A DNA stretch of 64,000 nt, from contig NZ_VFPP01000001.1 of the NCBI RefSeq assembly GCF_006716745.1, positions 1,178,001 through 1,242,000 of the forward strand, read 5' to 3'. Positions 17,152-25,943 of the stretch are shown in pieces (position 1 is the first letter of the stretch; each line of letters begins with the position of its first letter). The translations under genes and the position numbers were made by a program. Origin of the DNA: Saccharothrix saharensis. Its GTDB lineage: Bacteria > Actinomycetota > Actinomycetes > Mycobacteriales > Pseudonocardiaceae. Below the pieces are notes generated by a model, which saw only the letters and a program-made list of their open reading frames with translations, searched no databases and was not told the DNA's origin.

Positions 17152-17851
17152 ATGACGCATCACAGCACGCCGGTCACCGACGGAGTCGACACCCACGGCC
17201 ACACCCACCACGCCGCCGTGGTCGACGGCGTCGGCCGGCACCTGGCCGATCGGCAGTTCCCGCCACGACCGGCGGCTACCGGGCCCTGCCGGGCTGGATG
17301 CGCTCGCACGGCACCGTGACGGCGGTCGGGGTCGAGGGCACCGGTGCCTACGGCGCCGAGCCCGCCCGCGTGCTCACCGCCGCCGGCACCACCGTCGTCG
17401 AGGTCGACCGGCCCGACCGCGCCACCCGACGCGCCAAGGGCAAATCCGACCGGTCGACGCCTACACCGCCGCCACGGCCGTGCTCGCCGGACGGGCCACC
17501 GGCACCCCCAAAAGCCGCGATGGCCTGGTCGAGGCCGTCCGCGTGCCGCGCATCCCCCGCCGCGATGCGGTCAAAGCCCGCACCCAAACCGTCAACCAGG
17601 TCCACGCCCTACCGGTCACCGCACCCGCGCCGCCGCGCGAACGGTTCACCGGCCTGGACCGGTCCGCGCTGGTGAAAACCCTGACCCGACCGCCCCCCTC
17701 CCCGCCTCCTCCGGCCGCGTCCACCGCCACCGCCTCAACCGCGGCGGCGACCGCGCCCACGTCCAACGCCGCACCGCCCAGGGGCTGTCGAAGAAAGACA
17801 TCACGCGCCGCCTCAAACGCTTCATCGCCCGCGAGGTCCACCGAGCCCTGA
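17152..17851 (+). pseudogene. IS110-family transposase remnant with several frameshifts
   Basis: Reading starts MTHHSTPVTDGVDTHGHTHH (RuvC-like DEDD start, GVDTH). It shifts frame near 17260 to VTAVGVEGTGAYGAEPARVL (second acidic block), again near 17450, where one C is missing before GTCGACGCC, to VLAGRATGTPKSRDGL and VNQVHAL. Another frame change near 17720-17770 leads to VQRRTAQGLSKKDITRRLKR, the C-terminal signature of IS110 transposases. The middle, including the Pro-Gly-Ser-type catalytic region, is deleted. Total length 0.7 kb against about 1.2 kb for intact relatives. It cannot encode an active enzyme and marks a past insertion between the two halves of the metabolic region. Confidence 0.85.
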
Positions 17852-17968
17852 CCAGCACAACAGTCGATCACACAGCCCGAATCACCCCGGCATCAACAGC
17901 TTGACTCCTATGGGACCATCGCCGGCACACGCACAGCACAAGCGCGAAATCCCTTCTGTCCCAACGTT

Positions 17969-17974
17969 TTGACA
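17969..17974 (+). promoter_or_regulatory. TTGACA -35-like element before the aromatic operon
   Basis: A perfect consensus -35 hexamer in the gap between the IS110 remnant and the DAHP synthase gene. A weak CGAACT lies 18 bp downstream. If used, the transcript would begin near 18005, which favours the ATG at 18058 over the GTG at 17989. Confidence 0.4.
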
Positions 17975-18057
17975 CAGTCGAAGCGTCCGTGACGAACTGG
18001 ATCGCGAATCCGCCCGGTTCGCCCCGATCGCGCCCCGCCGTCCCGCAGGCTCGGGAC

Positions 18058-19239
18058 ATGGACTTGATGGATCGTGTCGGAGCGCTGCCGGGCAACGAGA
18101 TCCGGCGCAGGCGGTCGCTGCCTGCCGCGCACCAACCCGCTTGGGACGCGGAGGCCGCGGCCGGGGTGGGCGCGGCGCTGGCCGGGATGCCCGGCCTGGT
18201 CGAGGTCGGGGAGGTGCGGCGGCTCGGTGCGCTGCTCGCCGAGGTGGCGGCGGGCCGCGCCCAGGTCGTGCAGGCGGGTGACTGCGCCGAGGACCCGGCC
18301 GAGTGCGGCGCCGGCGACCTGGCCCGCAAGGTGGGGCTGCTGGACGCGGTCGCGGGCGCGATGGCGGCCGGCGCGGGCGTGCCGGTGATCCGCGTCGGCC
18401 GGTTCGCGGGCCAGTTCGCCAAACCCCGATCCGCCCCGGTGGAACGGGTCAACGGCGTGGAGCTGCCGGTGTACGCCGGCCACATGGTCAACAGCCCGGA
18501 GCCGGACCCCGAACTGCGGCGGCCGGACCCGAACCGGATGCTCTCCTGCTACACCGCGTCCCGTTCGGCGTTGGCGTTCCTGCGGGGCCCCTCGGGCGAC
18601 CACGACGTGTGGTCGAGCCACGAAGCGCTGGTCCTCGACTACGAGCTCGCCATGCTGCGGCGCGACGGCGACGGCGACACCGTGCTCGGCTCGACCCACT
18701 GGCCGTGGATCGGGGAGCGCACCCGCCGACCCGACGGCGCGCACGTGGACCTGTTGGCGTCGGTGGTGAACCCGGTGGCGTGCAAGGTCGGCCCGGCGGC
18801 GTCCACCGACGACGTGCTCGCGCTGTGCGCCCGGCTCGACCCGCACCGCACGCCGGGCAGGCTCACGCTGATCTCCCGGATGGGTGCGGACGTGGTGGCC
18901 GACCGATTACCCGCCCTGGTCGCCGCCGTGCGCGCGCAGGGTCACCCGGTCATCTGGCTGTGCGACCCGATGCACGCCAACACGGTGACCAACGCCGAAG
19001 GCCTGAAGAGCCGTCTGCTGACCGCCATCACCCGCGAGGTCCGGTCGTTCCGGGTGGCGGTCGCGGGCGCGGGCGGCGTCGCGGGTGGGCTGCACCTGGA
19101 GACCACGCCCGACGACGTCACCGAGTGCGCGGCCGACGAAGCGGGACTGGCCGACGTGGGCGCCAAGTACACGACGTTGTGCGACCCGCGGCTCAACCCC
19201 GGGCAGGCCGTCGCGGTCGCCGCGGTCTGGGGGGAGTGA
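18058..19239 (+). CDS. phzC: class II 3-deoxy-7-phosphoheptulonate (DAHP) synthase, PhzC type
   Basis: 393 residues from ATG 18058 (MDLMDRVGALPGNEIRRR); a GTG at 17989 would add 23 residues. Plant-type class II motifs are strong: VVQAGDCAED, RVGRFAGQFAKPRSAP, GSTHWPWIGERTR, VACKVGP, GLHLETTPDDVTEC and YTTLCDPRLNP. The enzyme condenses phosphoenolpyruvate and erythrose-4-phosphate, the entry to chorismate. Placed directly before chorismate-using genes it acts as a dedicated, probably feedback-relaxed supply enzyme, as PhzC does in phenazine operons. It is the first gene of a tight operon (phzC, SDR, phzD, phzE) running to 22,569. Confidence 0.93.
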   Translation: MDLMDRVGALPGNEIRRRRSLPAAHQPAWDAEAAAGVGAALAGMPGLVEVGEVRRLGALLAEVAAGRAQVVQAGDCAEDPAECGAGDLARKVGLLDAVAGAMAAGAGVPVIRVGRFAGQFAKPRSAPVERVNGVELPVYAGHMVNSPEPDPELRRPDPNRMLSCYTASRSALAFLRGPSGDHDVWSSHEALVLDYELAMLRRDGDGDTVLGSTHWPWIGERTRRPDGAHVDLLASVVNPVACKVGPAASTDDVLALCARLDPHRTPGRLTLISRMGADVVADRLPALVAAVRAQGHPVIWLCDPMHANTVTNAEGLKSRLLTAITREVRSFRVAVAGAGGVAGGLHLETTPDDVTECAADEAGLADVGAKYTTLCDPRLNPGQAVAVAAVWGE

Positions 19240-19240
19240 C

Positions 19241-19996
19241 GTGTTCCACGACAACACGGCGGTGGTCACGGGCGCGGCGGGCGGCATCGGCACGGCCGTC
19301 GTCCGCGCGCTGGTCGAGCAGGGCGTGTCGGTCGCCGCGGTCGACGTCGCGTCGGACGGCCTGGCGAAGCTGGAAGGCGACCAGGTGACGGTGCACGCGG
19401 TCGACGTGGCCGACAGCGCGGCGGTCGAGGCGCTGGTCGGGGACGTCGAGGCGCGGGTGGGCCCGATCGGCGCGCTGGTGAACGCGGCGGGCGTGCTGCG
19501 GACCGGCCGGGCGCACCTGCTCACCGACGACGACTGGGCGACCACGTTCGCGGTCAACAGCACGGGCGTGTTCCACCTGTGCCGCGCGGTGGCGACCCGC
19601 ATGATCCCCCGGCGCGGCGGCGCGATCGTGACCGTGGCGTCGAACGCGGCGGGCATCGCGCGGATGGACATGGCGGCCTACGCGGCCTCCAAGGCCGCGG
19701 CGACGAGCTTCACCCGGTGCCTCGGGCTGGAGCTGGCCGAGTACGGCATCCGCTGCAACGTCGTCGCGCCCGGCTCGACGCACACCCCGATGCTGACCGG
19801 CCTGTGGGACGACGGTGACGCGGTCCGCGTCTCGGTGGAGGGCGTGCCCTCGGCGTTCCGGACCGGCATCCCGCTCGGCAAGGTCGCGCAGCCGTCCGAC
19901 GTGGCCGACGCGGTGCTGTACGTGCTGTCCGACCGCGCGTCCCACATCACCATGCAGACGCTCACCGTCGACGGCGGCGCGGCGCTCGGCGCGTGA
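19241..19996 (+). CDS. 2,3-dihydro-2,3-dihydroxybenzoate dehydrogenase-like SDR (DhbA/EntA family), predicted DHHA dehydrogenase
   Basis: 251 residues from GTG 19241, one base after the DAHP synthase stop. Rossmann motif VVTGAAGGIG, NAAG region (LVNAAGVLRTG), catalytic Ser and YAASKAAATSF Tyr/Lys, then RCNVVAPGSTHTPML, the DhbA/EntA substrate-loop signature. EntA oxidises dihydrodihydroxybenzoate to the catechol acid. Here the partner genes are of phenazine type, so the probable substrate is trans-2,3-dihydro-3-hydroxyanthranilate, giving 3-hydroxyanthranilate, as proposed for chorismate-derived 3-hydroxyanthranilate in other actinomycete clusters. A role on true isochorismate-derived dihydroxybenzoate cannot be excluded from sequence alone. 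Confidence 0.87.
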   Translation: MFHDNTAVVTGAAGGIGTAVVRALVEQGVSVAAVDVASDGLAKLEGDQVTVHAVDVADSAAVEALVGDVEARVGPIGALVNAAGVLRTGRAHLLTDDDWATTFAVNSTGVFHLCRAVATRMIPRRGGAIVTVASNAAGIARMDMAAYAASKAAATSFTRCLGLELAEYGIRCNVVAPGSTHTPMLTGLWDDGDAVRVSVEGVPSAFRTGIPLGKVAQPSDVADAVLYVLSDRASHITMQTLTVDGGAALGA

Positions 19997-20038
19997 CCAC
20001 GCCGACGTCCGCCGCTCGGCGAGGAAGGTAGCCACGCC

Positions 20039-20686
20039 ATGCCCATCCCGACGATCGACGCCTACCCCATGCCCACCGGAGCCGGGTCGGACGGCCCGCT
20101 GCGGTGGGTGGTCGACCCGGAGCGCGCCATCCTGCTGATCCACGACATGCAGCGCTACTTCGTCGCGCCCTTCCCGGCGGACGAGGAACCGGTGGTGTCC
20201 TTGGTGGCCAACATCGCCGCGCTGCGGGAGCGGTGCGCCGCGCTCGGCGTCCCGGTCGCCTACACCGCGCAGCCCGGCAGCATGACGCCGGCGCAACGCG
20301 GCCTGCTCACCGACCTGTGGGGACCGGGCATGACGGTGTCCGAAGCCGACCGCGCGGTGGTGGACGAGCTGGCGCCGGGCGAGCACGACGCGGTGTTCAC
20401 CAAGTGGCGCTACAGCGCGTTCTTCAACTCCGGGCTCGAGCAGTTCCTGCGGGAACGCGGCCGTGACCAGATCGTCGTGTGCGGTGTGTACGCCCACGTG
20501 GGCGTGCTCATGACGTGCCTGGACGCGTTCAGCTCCGACATCCGGCCGTTCCTGGTGACCGACGCGGTCGCGGACTTCTCCGAGGCGCACCACCGGATGG
20601 CCGTCACCCACGCCGCAGCGACGTGCGCGCTGACCACGTCCACCAAGGAGGTCTTGCAGATGCTGTCGACGGGGGCCGGCTCGTGA
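20039..20686 (+). CDS. phzD: isochorismatase, PhzD type
   Basis: 215 residues. [11 protein letters not shown] (catalytic Asp), [12 protein letters not shown] (Lys) and [17 protein letters not shown] (Gly at the position that is Cys in amidases) are diagnostic of PhzD and EntB-N, which hydrolyse a vinyl ether rather than an amide. No aryl-carrier domain follows, so it is PhzD- rather than EntB-like. With the ADIC synthase downstream it should convert 2-amino-2-deoxyisochorismate to 2,3-dihydro-3-hydroxyanthranilate and pyruvate. Its stop overlaps the next start (GTGA). Confidence 0.93.
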   Translation: MPIPTIDAYPMPTGAGSDGPLRWVVDPERAILLIHDMQRYFVAPFPADEEPVVSLVANIAALRERCAALGVPVAYTAQPGSMTPAQRGLLTDLWGPGMTVSEADRAVVDELAPGEHDAVFTKWRYSAFFNSGLEQFLRERGRDQIVVCGVYAHVGVLMTCLDAFSSDIRPFLVTDAVADFSEAHHRMAVTHAAATCALTTSTKEVLQMLSTGAGS

Positions 20687-22569
20687 CCGACACCGACCTG
20701 CTCGACCGGCTGCCGGCCGGGCACGCCGACGCCTACGCCCTGCTGCACCGGCCCAAGTCGACCGGTTCCGGCCACGTCGAGGTGTTCGCGGGCCCGCTGA
20801 CGCAGCACGACCGGCTGGCCGAGCTGTCCGTCCACCAAGGACAGGTGCTGGCGCTGCTGCCCTACCGGCAGGTCACCGAGCGCGGCTTCGCGTGCGCGGA
20901 CGACGGTTCACCGCTGCTCGCGATGGAGGTGTCCGAGCGGGCCGTGCTGCCGCTCGACGACGTGCTCGACCGGCTGCCGGACACCCCGATCGAGCTCACC
21001 GACGGGCACTTCGACATCGACGACGACGGGTACGCCGACATCGTCCGCGCCGTGATGGCAGACGAGATCGGGCGTGGCGTCGGCGCGAACTTCGTGGTCA
21101 AGCGGTCGTACCTGGTCGACATCGCGGACTACTCCCCCGCGACCGCGCTGACCCTGTTCCGCCGGCTGGTGACCCGCGAGCTGGGCGCGTACTGGACGTT
21201 CCTGGTGCACACGGGCACCCGCACGTTCGTCGGCGCGAGCCCCGAGCGGCACGTCACCCTCGACCGCGGCCGGGTCGTGATGAACCCGATCAGCGGCACG
21301 TACCGGTACCCGCCTTCCGGACCCGGGTTGGACGGCGTGCTGGAGTTCCTCGCCGACCGCAAGGAGGTGGACGAGCTGCACATGGTGCTGGACGAGGAGC
21401 TGAAGATGATGGCCCGGGTGTGCGGCGCGGGCGGGCGCGTCATCGGCCCGTTCCTCAAGGAGATGGGCAACCTCGCGCACACCGAGTACCTGATCGGGGG
21501 CAGCACCGCGATGGACGCGGGAGACGTGCTGCGGGAGACGCTGCTCGCGCCGACCGTCACCGGCAGCCCGTTGGCGAGCGCCTGCGAGGTGATCAGCCGC
21601 TACGAGCCCGCCGGGCGCGGTTACTACAGCGGCGTGGTGGCGTTGATCGGGCCGGACCCGTCGGGTGGGCGGGCGGTCGACTCGGCGATCCTGATCCGCA
21701 CCGCCGACATCGACGCCGTCGGCCGGGTGGCCATCGGCGTCGGCGCGACGTTGGTGCGGCACTCGGACCCGGCGTCGGAGGTGGCCGAGACGCGCGTGAA
21801 GGCGGCGGGCCTGCTGGCCGCGCTGACCGGGTCGGCGATGTCGGCGTCACCGGCCGAGGGCGCGGGGTTCGGCGCGCAGCGGCCGGTGGTGGAGGCGTTG
21901 GCGCGGCGGAACGAGCCGCTGGCCCGGTTCTGGTCGGAACCGGCGGGTCGGCGGGACCGGCCGCGGGCGGGGTTCGCGGGCAAGCGGGTGCTCGTGGTCG
22001 ACGCGGACGACACGTTCACGTCGATGATCGACGTGCAGCTGCGGTCGCTCGGAATGGAGGTCGTGGTGCGGCGCTACGACGTGGAGCACGCGATCGACGA
22101 CGCGGACCTCGTCGTGCTCGGGCCCGGTCCCGGCGACCCGCGCGACCGGGCCCACCCGAAGATCGCCCACTTGGGCGCGGCGGTGCGGCGGCTGCTGGGC
22201 GAGCGGCGGCCCTTCCTGGCCGTGTGCCTGAGCCACCAGGTGCTGAGCGCCCACCTCGGCCTGCCGCTGGTGCGCCGGGACCTGCCGCACCAGGGCGTGC
22301 AGCTCGGGATCGACCTGTTCGGCCGGAGCAGGCACGTCGGGTTCTACAACACCTTCGCGGCCCGGCACGACGGCGGCCCGCTGCCGCTCGGCGACGACGT
22401 GGACGCGATCGAGGTCAGCCGCGACCCGACGACCGGGCAGGTGCACGCGCTGCGGGGCCCCGGCTTCGCCTCGACCCAGTTCCACCCGGAGTCGATCCTC
22501 ACCCGGGACGGTCCGGACATCCTGGCCGACCTGGTCGCGCCCCTGCTGACGGCGGCGGTGCCGAGGTGA
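20683..22569 (+). CDS. phzE: 2-amino-2-deoxyisochorismate (ADIC) synthase, PhzE type (fused TrpE/TrpG-like)
   Basis: 628 residues. N-terminal chorismate-binding half: [68 protein letters not shown] replaces the IAGTRPRG seen in anthranilate synthases, the mark of ADIC synthases. C-terminal class I glutaminase begins near [16 protein letters not shown] and has nucleophile Cys515 in [14 protein letters not shown] plus [10 protein letters not shown] (His, Glu). It aminates chorismate using glutamine ammonia but does not eliminate pyruvate. GTG 20683 overlaps the phzD stop by four bases. With phzC, phzD and the SDR it defines a route to 3-hydroxyanthranilate; no phzA, B, F or G is present, so phenazine formation is not supported. 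Confidence 0.93.
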   Translation: MTDTDLLDRLPAGHADAYALLHRPKSTGSGHVEVFAGPLTQHDRLAELSVHQGQVLALLPYRQVTERGFACADDGSPLLAMEVSERAVLPLDDVLDRLPDTPIELTDGHFDIDDDGYADIVRAVMADEIGRGVGANFVVKRSYLVDIADYSPATALTLFRRLVTRELGAYWTFLVHTGTRTFVGASPERHVTLDRGRVVMNPISGTYRYPPSGPGLDGVLEFLADRKEVDELHMVLDEELKMMARVCGAGGRVIGPFLKEMGNLAHTEYLIGGSTAMDAGDVLRETLLAPTVTGSPLASACEVISRYEPAGRGYYSGVVALIGPDPSGGRAVDSAILIRTADIDAVGRVAIGVGATLVRHSDPASEVAETRVKAAGLLAALTGSAMSASPAEGAGFGAQRPVVEALARRNEPLARFWSEPAGRRDRPRAGFAGKRVLVVDADDTFTSMIDVQLRSLGMEVVVRRYDVEHAIDDADLVVLGPGPGDPRDRAHPKIAHLGAAVRRLLGERRPFLAVCLSHQVLSAHLGLPLVRRDLPHQGVQLGIDLFGRSRHVGFYNTFAARHDGGPLPLGDDVDAIEVSRDPTTGQVHALRGPGFASTQFHPESILTRDGPDILADLVAPLLTAAVPR

Positions 22570-22634
22570 CCGGCGGCCGGGACCACGACAGCGGCGGCGA
22601 GCGGGACCACGGCGGCGATCGGGACGGAGGCGGC

Positions 22635-24302
22635 ATGAACCACCACAGCGGCGCGATGAGCAGGCGGCGGTTGTTGGCGGCCACCGGCGCGATCGGGATC
22701 GGCGCGGTGGCGGCAACCGGAGCGGCGGCGGCCGAGGTCGGGACAGCGGGGGCCGGGTTCGAGGCGGTGACGGTCGGGCCCGGCGACCCGCGGTACCCGG
22801 ACCTGGTGGTGGGCCTGGACCGGCGGTGGGTGGGACGGCCCGGGTCGGTGCGGGTGGTGTCCTCGCCGCGGCAGGCGCTGGACGTGGTGCGGGAGGCGGT
22901 GCGGACGGGCAGGCGGTTGACCGTGCGCGGTGGCGGGCACTGCTACGAGGACTTCGTGTTCAACGCCGAGGTCGACGTGGTGCTCGACCTGTCCGAGATG
23001 ACCTCGGTGACCTTCGACCCCGTGCACCGCGCGTTCTCGGTGGAGGCCGGGGCCACGCTGCTCGACGTGTACGAACTGCTCTACAAGACGTGGGGCGTGA
23101 CGATCCCGGCCGGCCAGTGCTACTCGGTCGGCGTCGGCGGGCACGTCGCGGGCGGCGGCTGGGGCCTGCTGTGCCGCCGCGACGGGCTCGTGGTCGACCA
23201 CCTGCACGCGGTGGAGGTCGTCGTCGTGGACGCGGAAGGCCGGGCCAGGCTCGTGGTGGCGACCCGTGACCCCGACGACCCCCACCACGACCTGTGGTGG
23301 GCGCACACCGGTGGTGGCGGCGGCACCTTCGGCGTGGTCACCCGGTACCTGTTCCGCTCGCCCGACGCGCGGTCGGACGACCCGGCGCGACTCCTGCCGA
23401 AGCCGCCGGCCGAGCTGCTCCTGAGCGCGATCGCGTGGCCGTGGGACGGGATGACCGAGGCGGTGTTCACCCGGTTGGTCCGCAACTGGACCGGCTGGCA
23501 CACGGCCAACGCCGCGCCCGGCGGGCGGTACGCGGGGCTGTGCGGCTTCCTGCTGCTCAACCAGCGCGCCACCGGCGAGGTCGGCCTGTTCACCGTGCTC
23601 GACGGCACCGGCGCGGACGCGGAACGGCTGCTGGACCGCTTCATCGCCGACGTCACGCGCGGCGTCGACCTGCCGCACGGCGCGCTCACCCGGCCCTCCG
23701 GTGAGCACGGCCCGCTGACGCGGTACGCCCGGCCGAAGCGGTGGAGCTGGCTGACCGCGACCCGGCACCTGGGCACGATGCACCCGCGGATGGTGGATCC
23801 GACGCTGCGCGGCGAGCACAAGTCGGCCTACCACCGCGCGGGGTTCACCGACGCGCAACTCGCGGCCCTGTACCGCAACCTCGACGGCCGGGACGGGTTC
23901 GCCAACCCGTTCGCGCAGGTGATGCTGACCTCGTCGGGCGGCCGGGTGAACGCCGTGGGGCGCACCGACACCGCGAACGTGCACCGGGACAGCGCGTTCA
24001 AGCTGCACATCCAGACCGGCTGGAGCGAGCCGTCCGACGACGACGCGAACGTGGCGTGGGCGCGTCGCTTCTACGCCGAGCTGTACGCCGGGACCGGCAG
24101 GGTGCCGGTCCCGGACGAGCGCACCGACGGGTGCGTGCTGAACTACCCCGACGCCGACCTCTCCGAGGCCGCGCACAACACGTCCGGCGTGCCGTGGCAC
24201 GCGTTGTACTGGGGCGAGAACTACCCCCGGCTGCAACGGGTCAAGGCGGCCTACGACCCGACCGACTTCTTCCGGCACCGGCAGTCCGTCCGGCTGCCCT
24301 GA
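22635..24302 (+). CDS. Tat-exported BBE-type FAD oxidase, predicted bicovalent flavin (copy 2)
   Basis: 555 residues from ATG 22635, five bases after GGAGG; an overlapping GTG at 22566 would add a low-complexity Gly/Asp/His leader. Tat motif MSRRRLLAATGA. FAD anchors His102 (RGGGHCYEDFV) and Cys162 (GQCYSVGVGG) are 60 residues apart, as in copy 1 at 10,328. The two proteins align along their whole length with shared blocks such as DLWWA-TGGGGG and SGVPW, so they are paralogues. Last gene of the phzC-SDR-phzD-phzE unit, hence coexpressed with 3-hydroxyanthranilate synthesis. A secreted oxidase on an aminophenol-derived product is the natural guess. Confidence 0.9.
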   Translation: MNHHSGAMSRRRLLAATGAIGIGAVAATGAAAAEVGTAGAGFEAVTVGPGDPRYPDLVVGLDRRWVGRPGSVRVVSSPRQALDVVREAVRTGRRLTVRGGGHCYEDFVFNAEVDVVLDLSEMTSVTFDPVHRAFSVEAGATLLDVYELLYKTWGVTIPAGQCYSVGVGGHVAGGGWGLLCRRDGLVVDHLHAVEVVVVDAEGRARLVVATRDPDDPHHDLWWAHTGGGGGTFGVVTRYLFRSPDARSDDPARLLPKPPAELLLSAIAWPWDGMTEAVFTRLVRNWTGWHTANAAPGGRYAGLCGFLLLNQRATGEVGLFTVLDGTGADAERLLDRFIADVTRGVDLPHGALTRPSGEHGPLTRYARPKRWSWLTATRHLGTMHPRMVDPTLRGEHKSAYHRAGFTDAQLAALYRNLDGRDGFANPFAQVMLTSSGGRVNAVGRTDTANVHRDSAFKLHIQTGWSEPSDDDANVAWARRFYAELYAGTGRVPVPDERTDGCVLNYPDADLSEAAHNTSGVPWHALYWGENYPRLQRVKAAYDPTDFFRHRQSVRLP

Positions 24303-24308
24303 CCCCCG

Positions 24309-25814
24309 TCACGCCGGCGCGCCGAACCAGGTGCGCAGCGCCTCGTCGAGGGTGTCGTGGTCGCTCTCCAACCCCGTGCCGCCCCACGCGATGTAGCCGT
24401 CTGGGCGGACCAGCAGCGTCGGCGCGGACGGCACGTCGTCGCAGCTCGCCACGACCACGTCCACCCGGTCCGCCCACGGCGCCGCGACCCGGCGCAGCGG
24501 TTCGCGGTCGGCCAGGTCCAGCAGCACGGGACGGCCCGCGCGCAGCAGCTCGGCCAGGGTGGCCGCCTCGGCGCCCACCTTGAGCCGCAGGTCCGGCACG
24601 AACAGCCCGGCGAGCTGGTCGTCGGGCCGCCCGGTCTCGTAGCGCACGTCCACGCCGGTGATCATGCCTGCGAGGAAGTCGTTGACCTGCGGCAGTTGCA
24701 TGAGCTCCACGAACAGCTCGCGCAGCGCGTCCACCCGCCGGTCGGGCAGCATCAGGCCGACCTGCGCGCGCACGTTGTAGAGCACGCGGGCGGCCACCGG
24801 GTGCCGTTCGGCGTGGTAGGTGTCCAGCAGGCCTTCCGGCGCCCACCCCCGCACCTGCGCGGCGAGCTTCCAGCCGAGGTTGACCGCGTCCTGCAGGCCC
24901 AGGTTGACGCCCTGGCCACCGGCCGGGAAGTGCACGTGCGCGGCGTCGCCCGCGACCAGCACCCGGCCGCGCCGGTAGGTGTCGGCCTGCAGGGCGGCGT
25001 CGGTGAAGCGGGTGAGCCAGCGCGGCCGGTCCATCGGCACCGGGCGGCCCGCGATGCGCTCCACCTCGGCGCGCAGCTCCTCCAGCGTCACGGGCGCGGT
25101 CCGGTCCGGGCGGGACAGGGCCGCGTCGCGGAAGTCGTAGGTGCACACCCGGCTGTGGCCCAGCGGGTTGGTCCAGAACAACGTCCAGCCGCGTTCGGTG
25201 CGCTGCCAGCCGACCGGGGCGGTGCCCGGGTCGAGCAGCCGGACGTCGCCCATCAGCGCGGCGACCGTGCCGGGCGTGCCGACGAACCCGATGCCGGCCA
25301 GCTTGCGCACGGCGCTGCGCGCGCCGTCGCAGCCCACCACCCAGTCGGCGGTGACCTGCCGGGTCGCGCCGGACGTCGAGCGGACGTCCAGCACGACCCG
25401 GTCACCCCGGTCGTCGAGGCCGACGACCTCGCTGTCGCGCTGGATCACGGCGCCCAGCGCGGCGGCCCGGTCGGCGAACACCTGCTCGGCGTAGGCCTGC
25501 GGGCTGCCGACGATGACCGGGCCCTCGTCCACGACTCGGCCGATGTCGAGGTTGAACAGCCCCGCGAAGTGGAACGTCACGGAGCGCCCGCCGCGCCGCG
25601 CCGCCTTGTGCGGCCCGGGTTGCACGGCGTCGAGCAGCCCGCGCCGGTGCAGGGTCTCGGCGGTGCGGGCGTGCAGCGTGCCCGCCTTGGACTCGCCGGT
25701 CGGCTCGGCCAACCGCTCCAGCACGACCGTGCGCACGCCGCGCGTGGCGAGTTCCAGCGCGAGCAACATCCCCACCGGTCCGCCACCGGCCACGGCCACC
25801 TCGTAGTGGGTCAT
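24309..25814 (-). CDS. FAD-dependent aromatic hydroxylase, PgaE/MhpA (polyketide hydroxylase) type
   Basis: 501 residues. GGGPVGMLLALELATRGV, DGARSAVRKLAG and VAGDAAHVHFPAGGQGVNLGLQDAVNLGWKL are the three flavin motifs of class A monooxygenases; the C-terminal thioredoxin-like domain (LLVRPDGYIAWGG) is typical of phenol and angucycline hydroxylases. ATG 25812-25814 is chosen at the family start. It converges on the copy-2 oxidase gene with a six-base gap. Its upstream region holds an operator at 25,914 matching those of the ArsR/MFS pair, so it probably responds to the same signal. Substrate unknown; an aminophenol or quinone is plausible in this context. Confidence 0.88.
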   Translation of the reverse strand: MTHYEVAVAGGGPVGMLLALELATRGVRTVVLERLAEPTGESKAGTLHARTAETLHRRGLLDAVQPGPHKAARRGGRSVTFHFAGLFNLDIGRVVDEGPVIVGSPQAYAEQVFADRAAALGAVIQRDSEVVGLDDRGDRVVLDVRSTSGATRQVTADWVVGCDGARSAVRKLAGIGFVGTPGTVAALMGDVRLLDPGTAPVGWQRTERGWTLFWTNPLGHSRVCTYDFRDAALSRPDRTAPVTLEELRAEVERIAGRPVPMDRPRWLTRFTDAALQADTYRRGRVLVAGDAAHVHFPAGGQGVNLGLQDAVNLGWKLAAQVRGWAPEGLLDTYHAERHPVAARVLYNVRAQVGLMLPDRRVDALRELFVELMQLPQVNDFLAGMITGVDVRYETGRPDDQLAGLFVPDLRLKVGAEAATLAELLRAGRPVLLDLADREPLRRVAAPWADRVDVVVASCDDVPSAPTLLVRPDGYIAWGGTGLESDHDTLDEALRTWFGAPA

Positions 25815-25913
25815 CGCCGACCCACCGCGCAACGGACGCACCGCATGTCCCTGTTCCGCCGTTCTCCCGCGCTGGAAGGCATCGTCGTCTCCTCGGGATC
25901 GCCCACCCATGAT

Positions 25914-25933
25914 AGTACGACTCTACACGTACA
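25914..25933. promoter_or_regulatory. operator copy 3, AGTACG-N8-CGTACA, upstream of the second monooxygenase
   Basis: One mismatch from the TGTACG-N8-CGTACA sites 10 kb away at 15,414 and 15,441, with the same eight-base spacer. It lies 100 bp upstream of the monooxygenase ATG (25,814), between it and the end of the ABC gene. Confidence 0.65.
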
Positions 25934-25943
25934 TACGTAGGTT

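Noticed and set aside
20039..20686. Catechol siderophore (EntB-type) synthesis
   Set aside because: The isochorismatase has no aryl-carrier domain, the synthase is of aminating PhzE type rather than EntC, and no EntE or NRPS is present.
20892..24302. A single 1,136-residue plus-strand frame
   Set aside because: Its first half is the out-of-frame shadow of phzE; only the part from 22,635 on is the BBE oxidase. The join is a chance absence of stops at high G+C.
18058..24302. Complete phenazine cluster
   Set aside because: phzC, D and E types are present, but no PhzF isomerase, PhzA/B or PhzG is found; an EntA-like SDR takes the place after PhzD.
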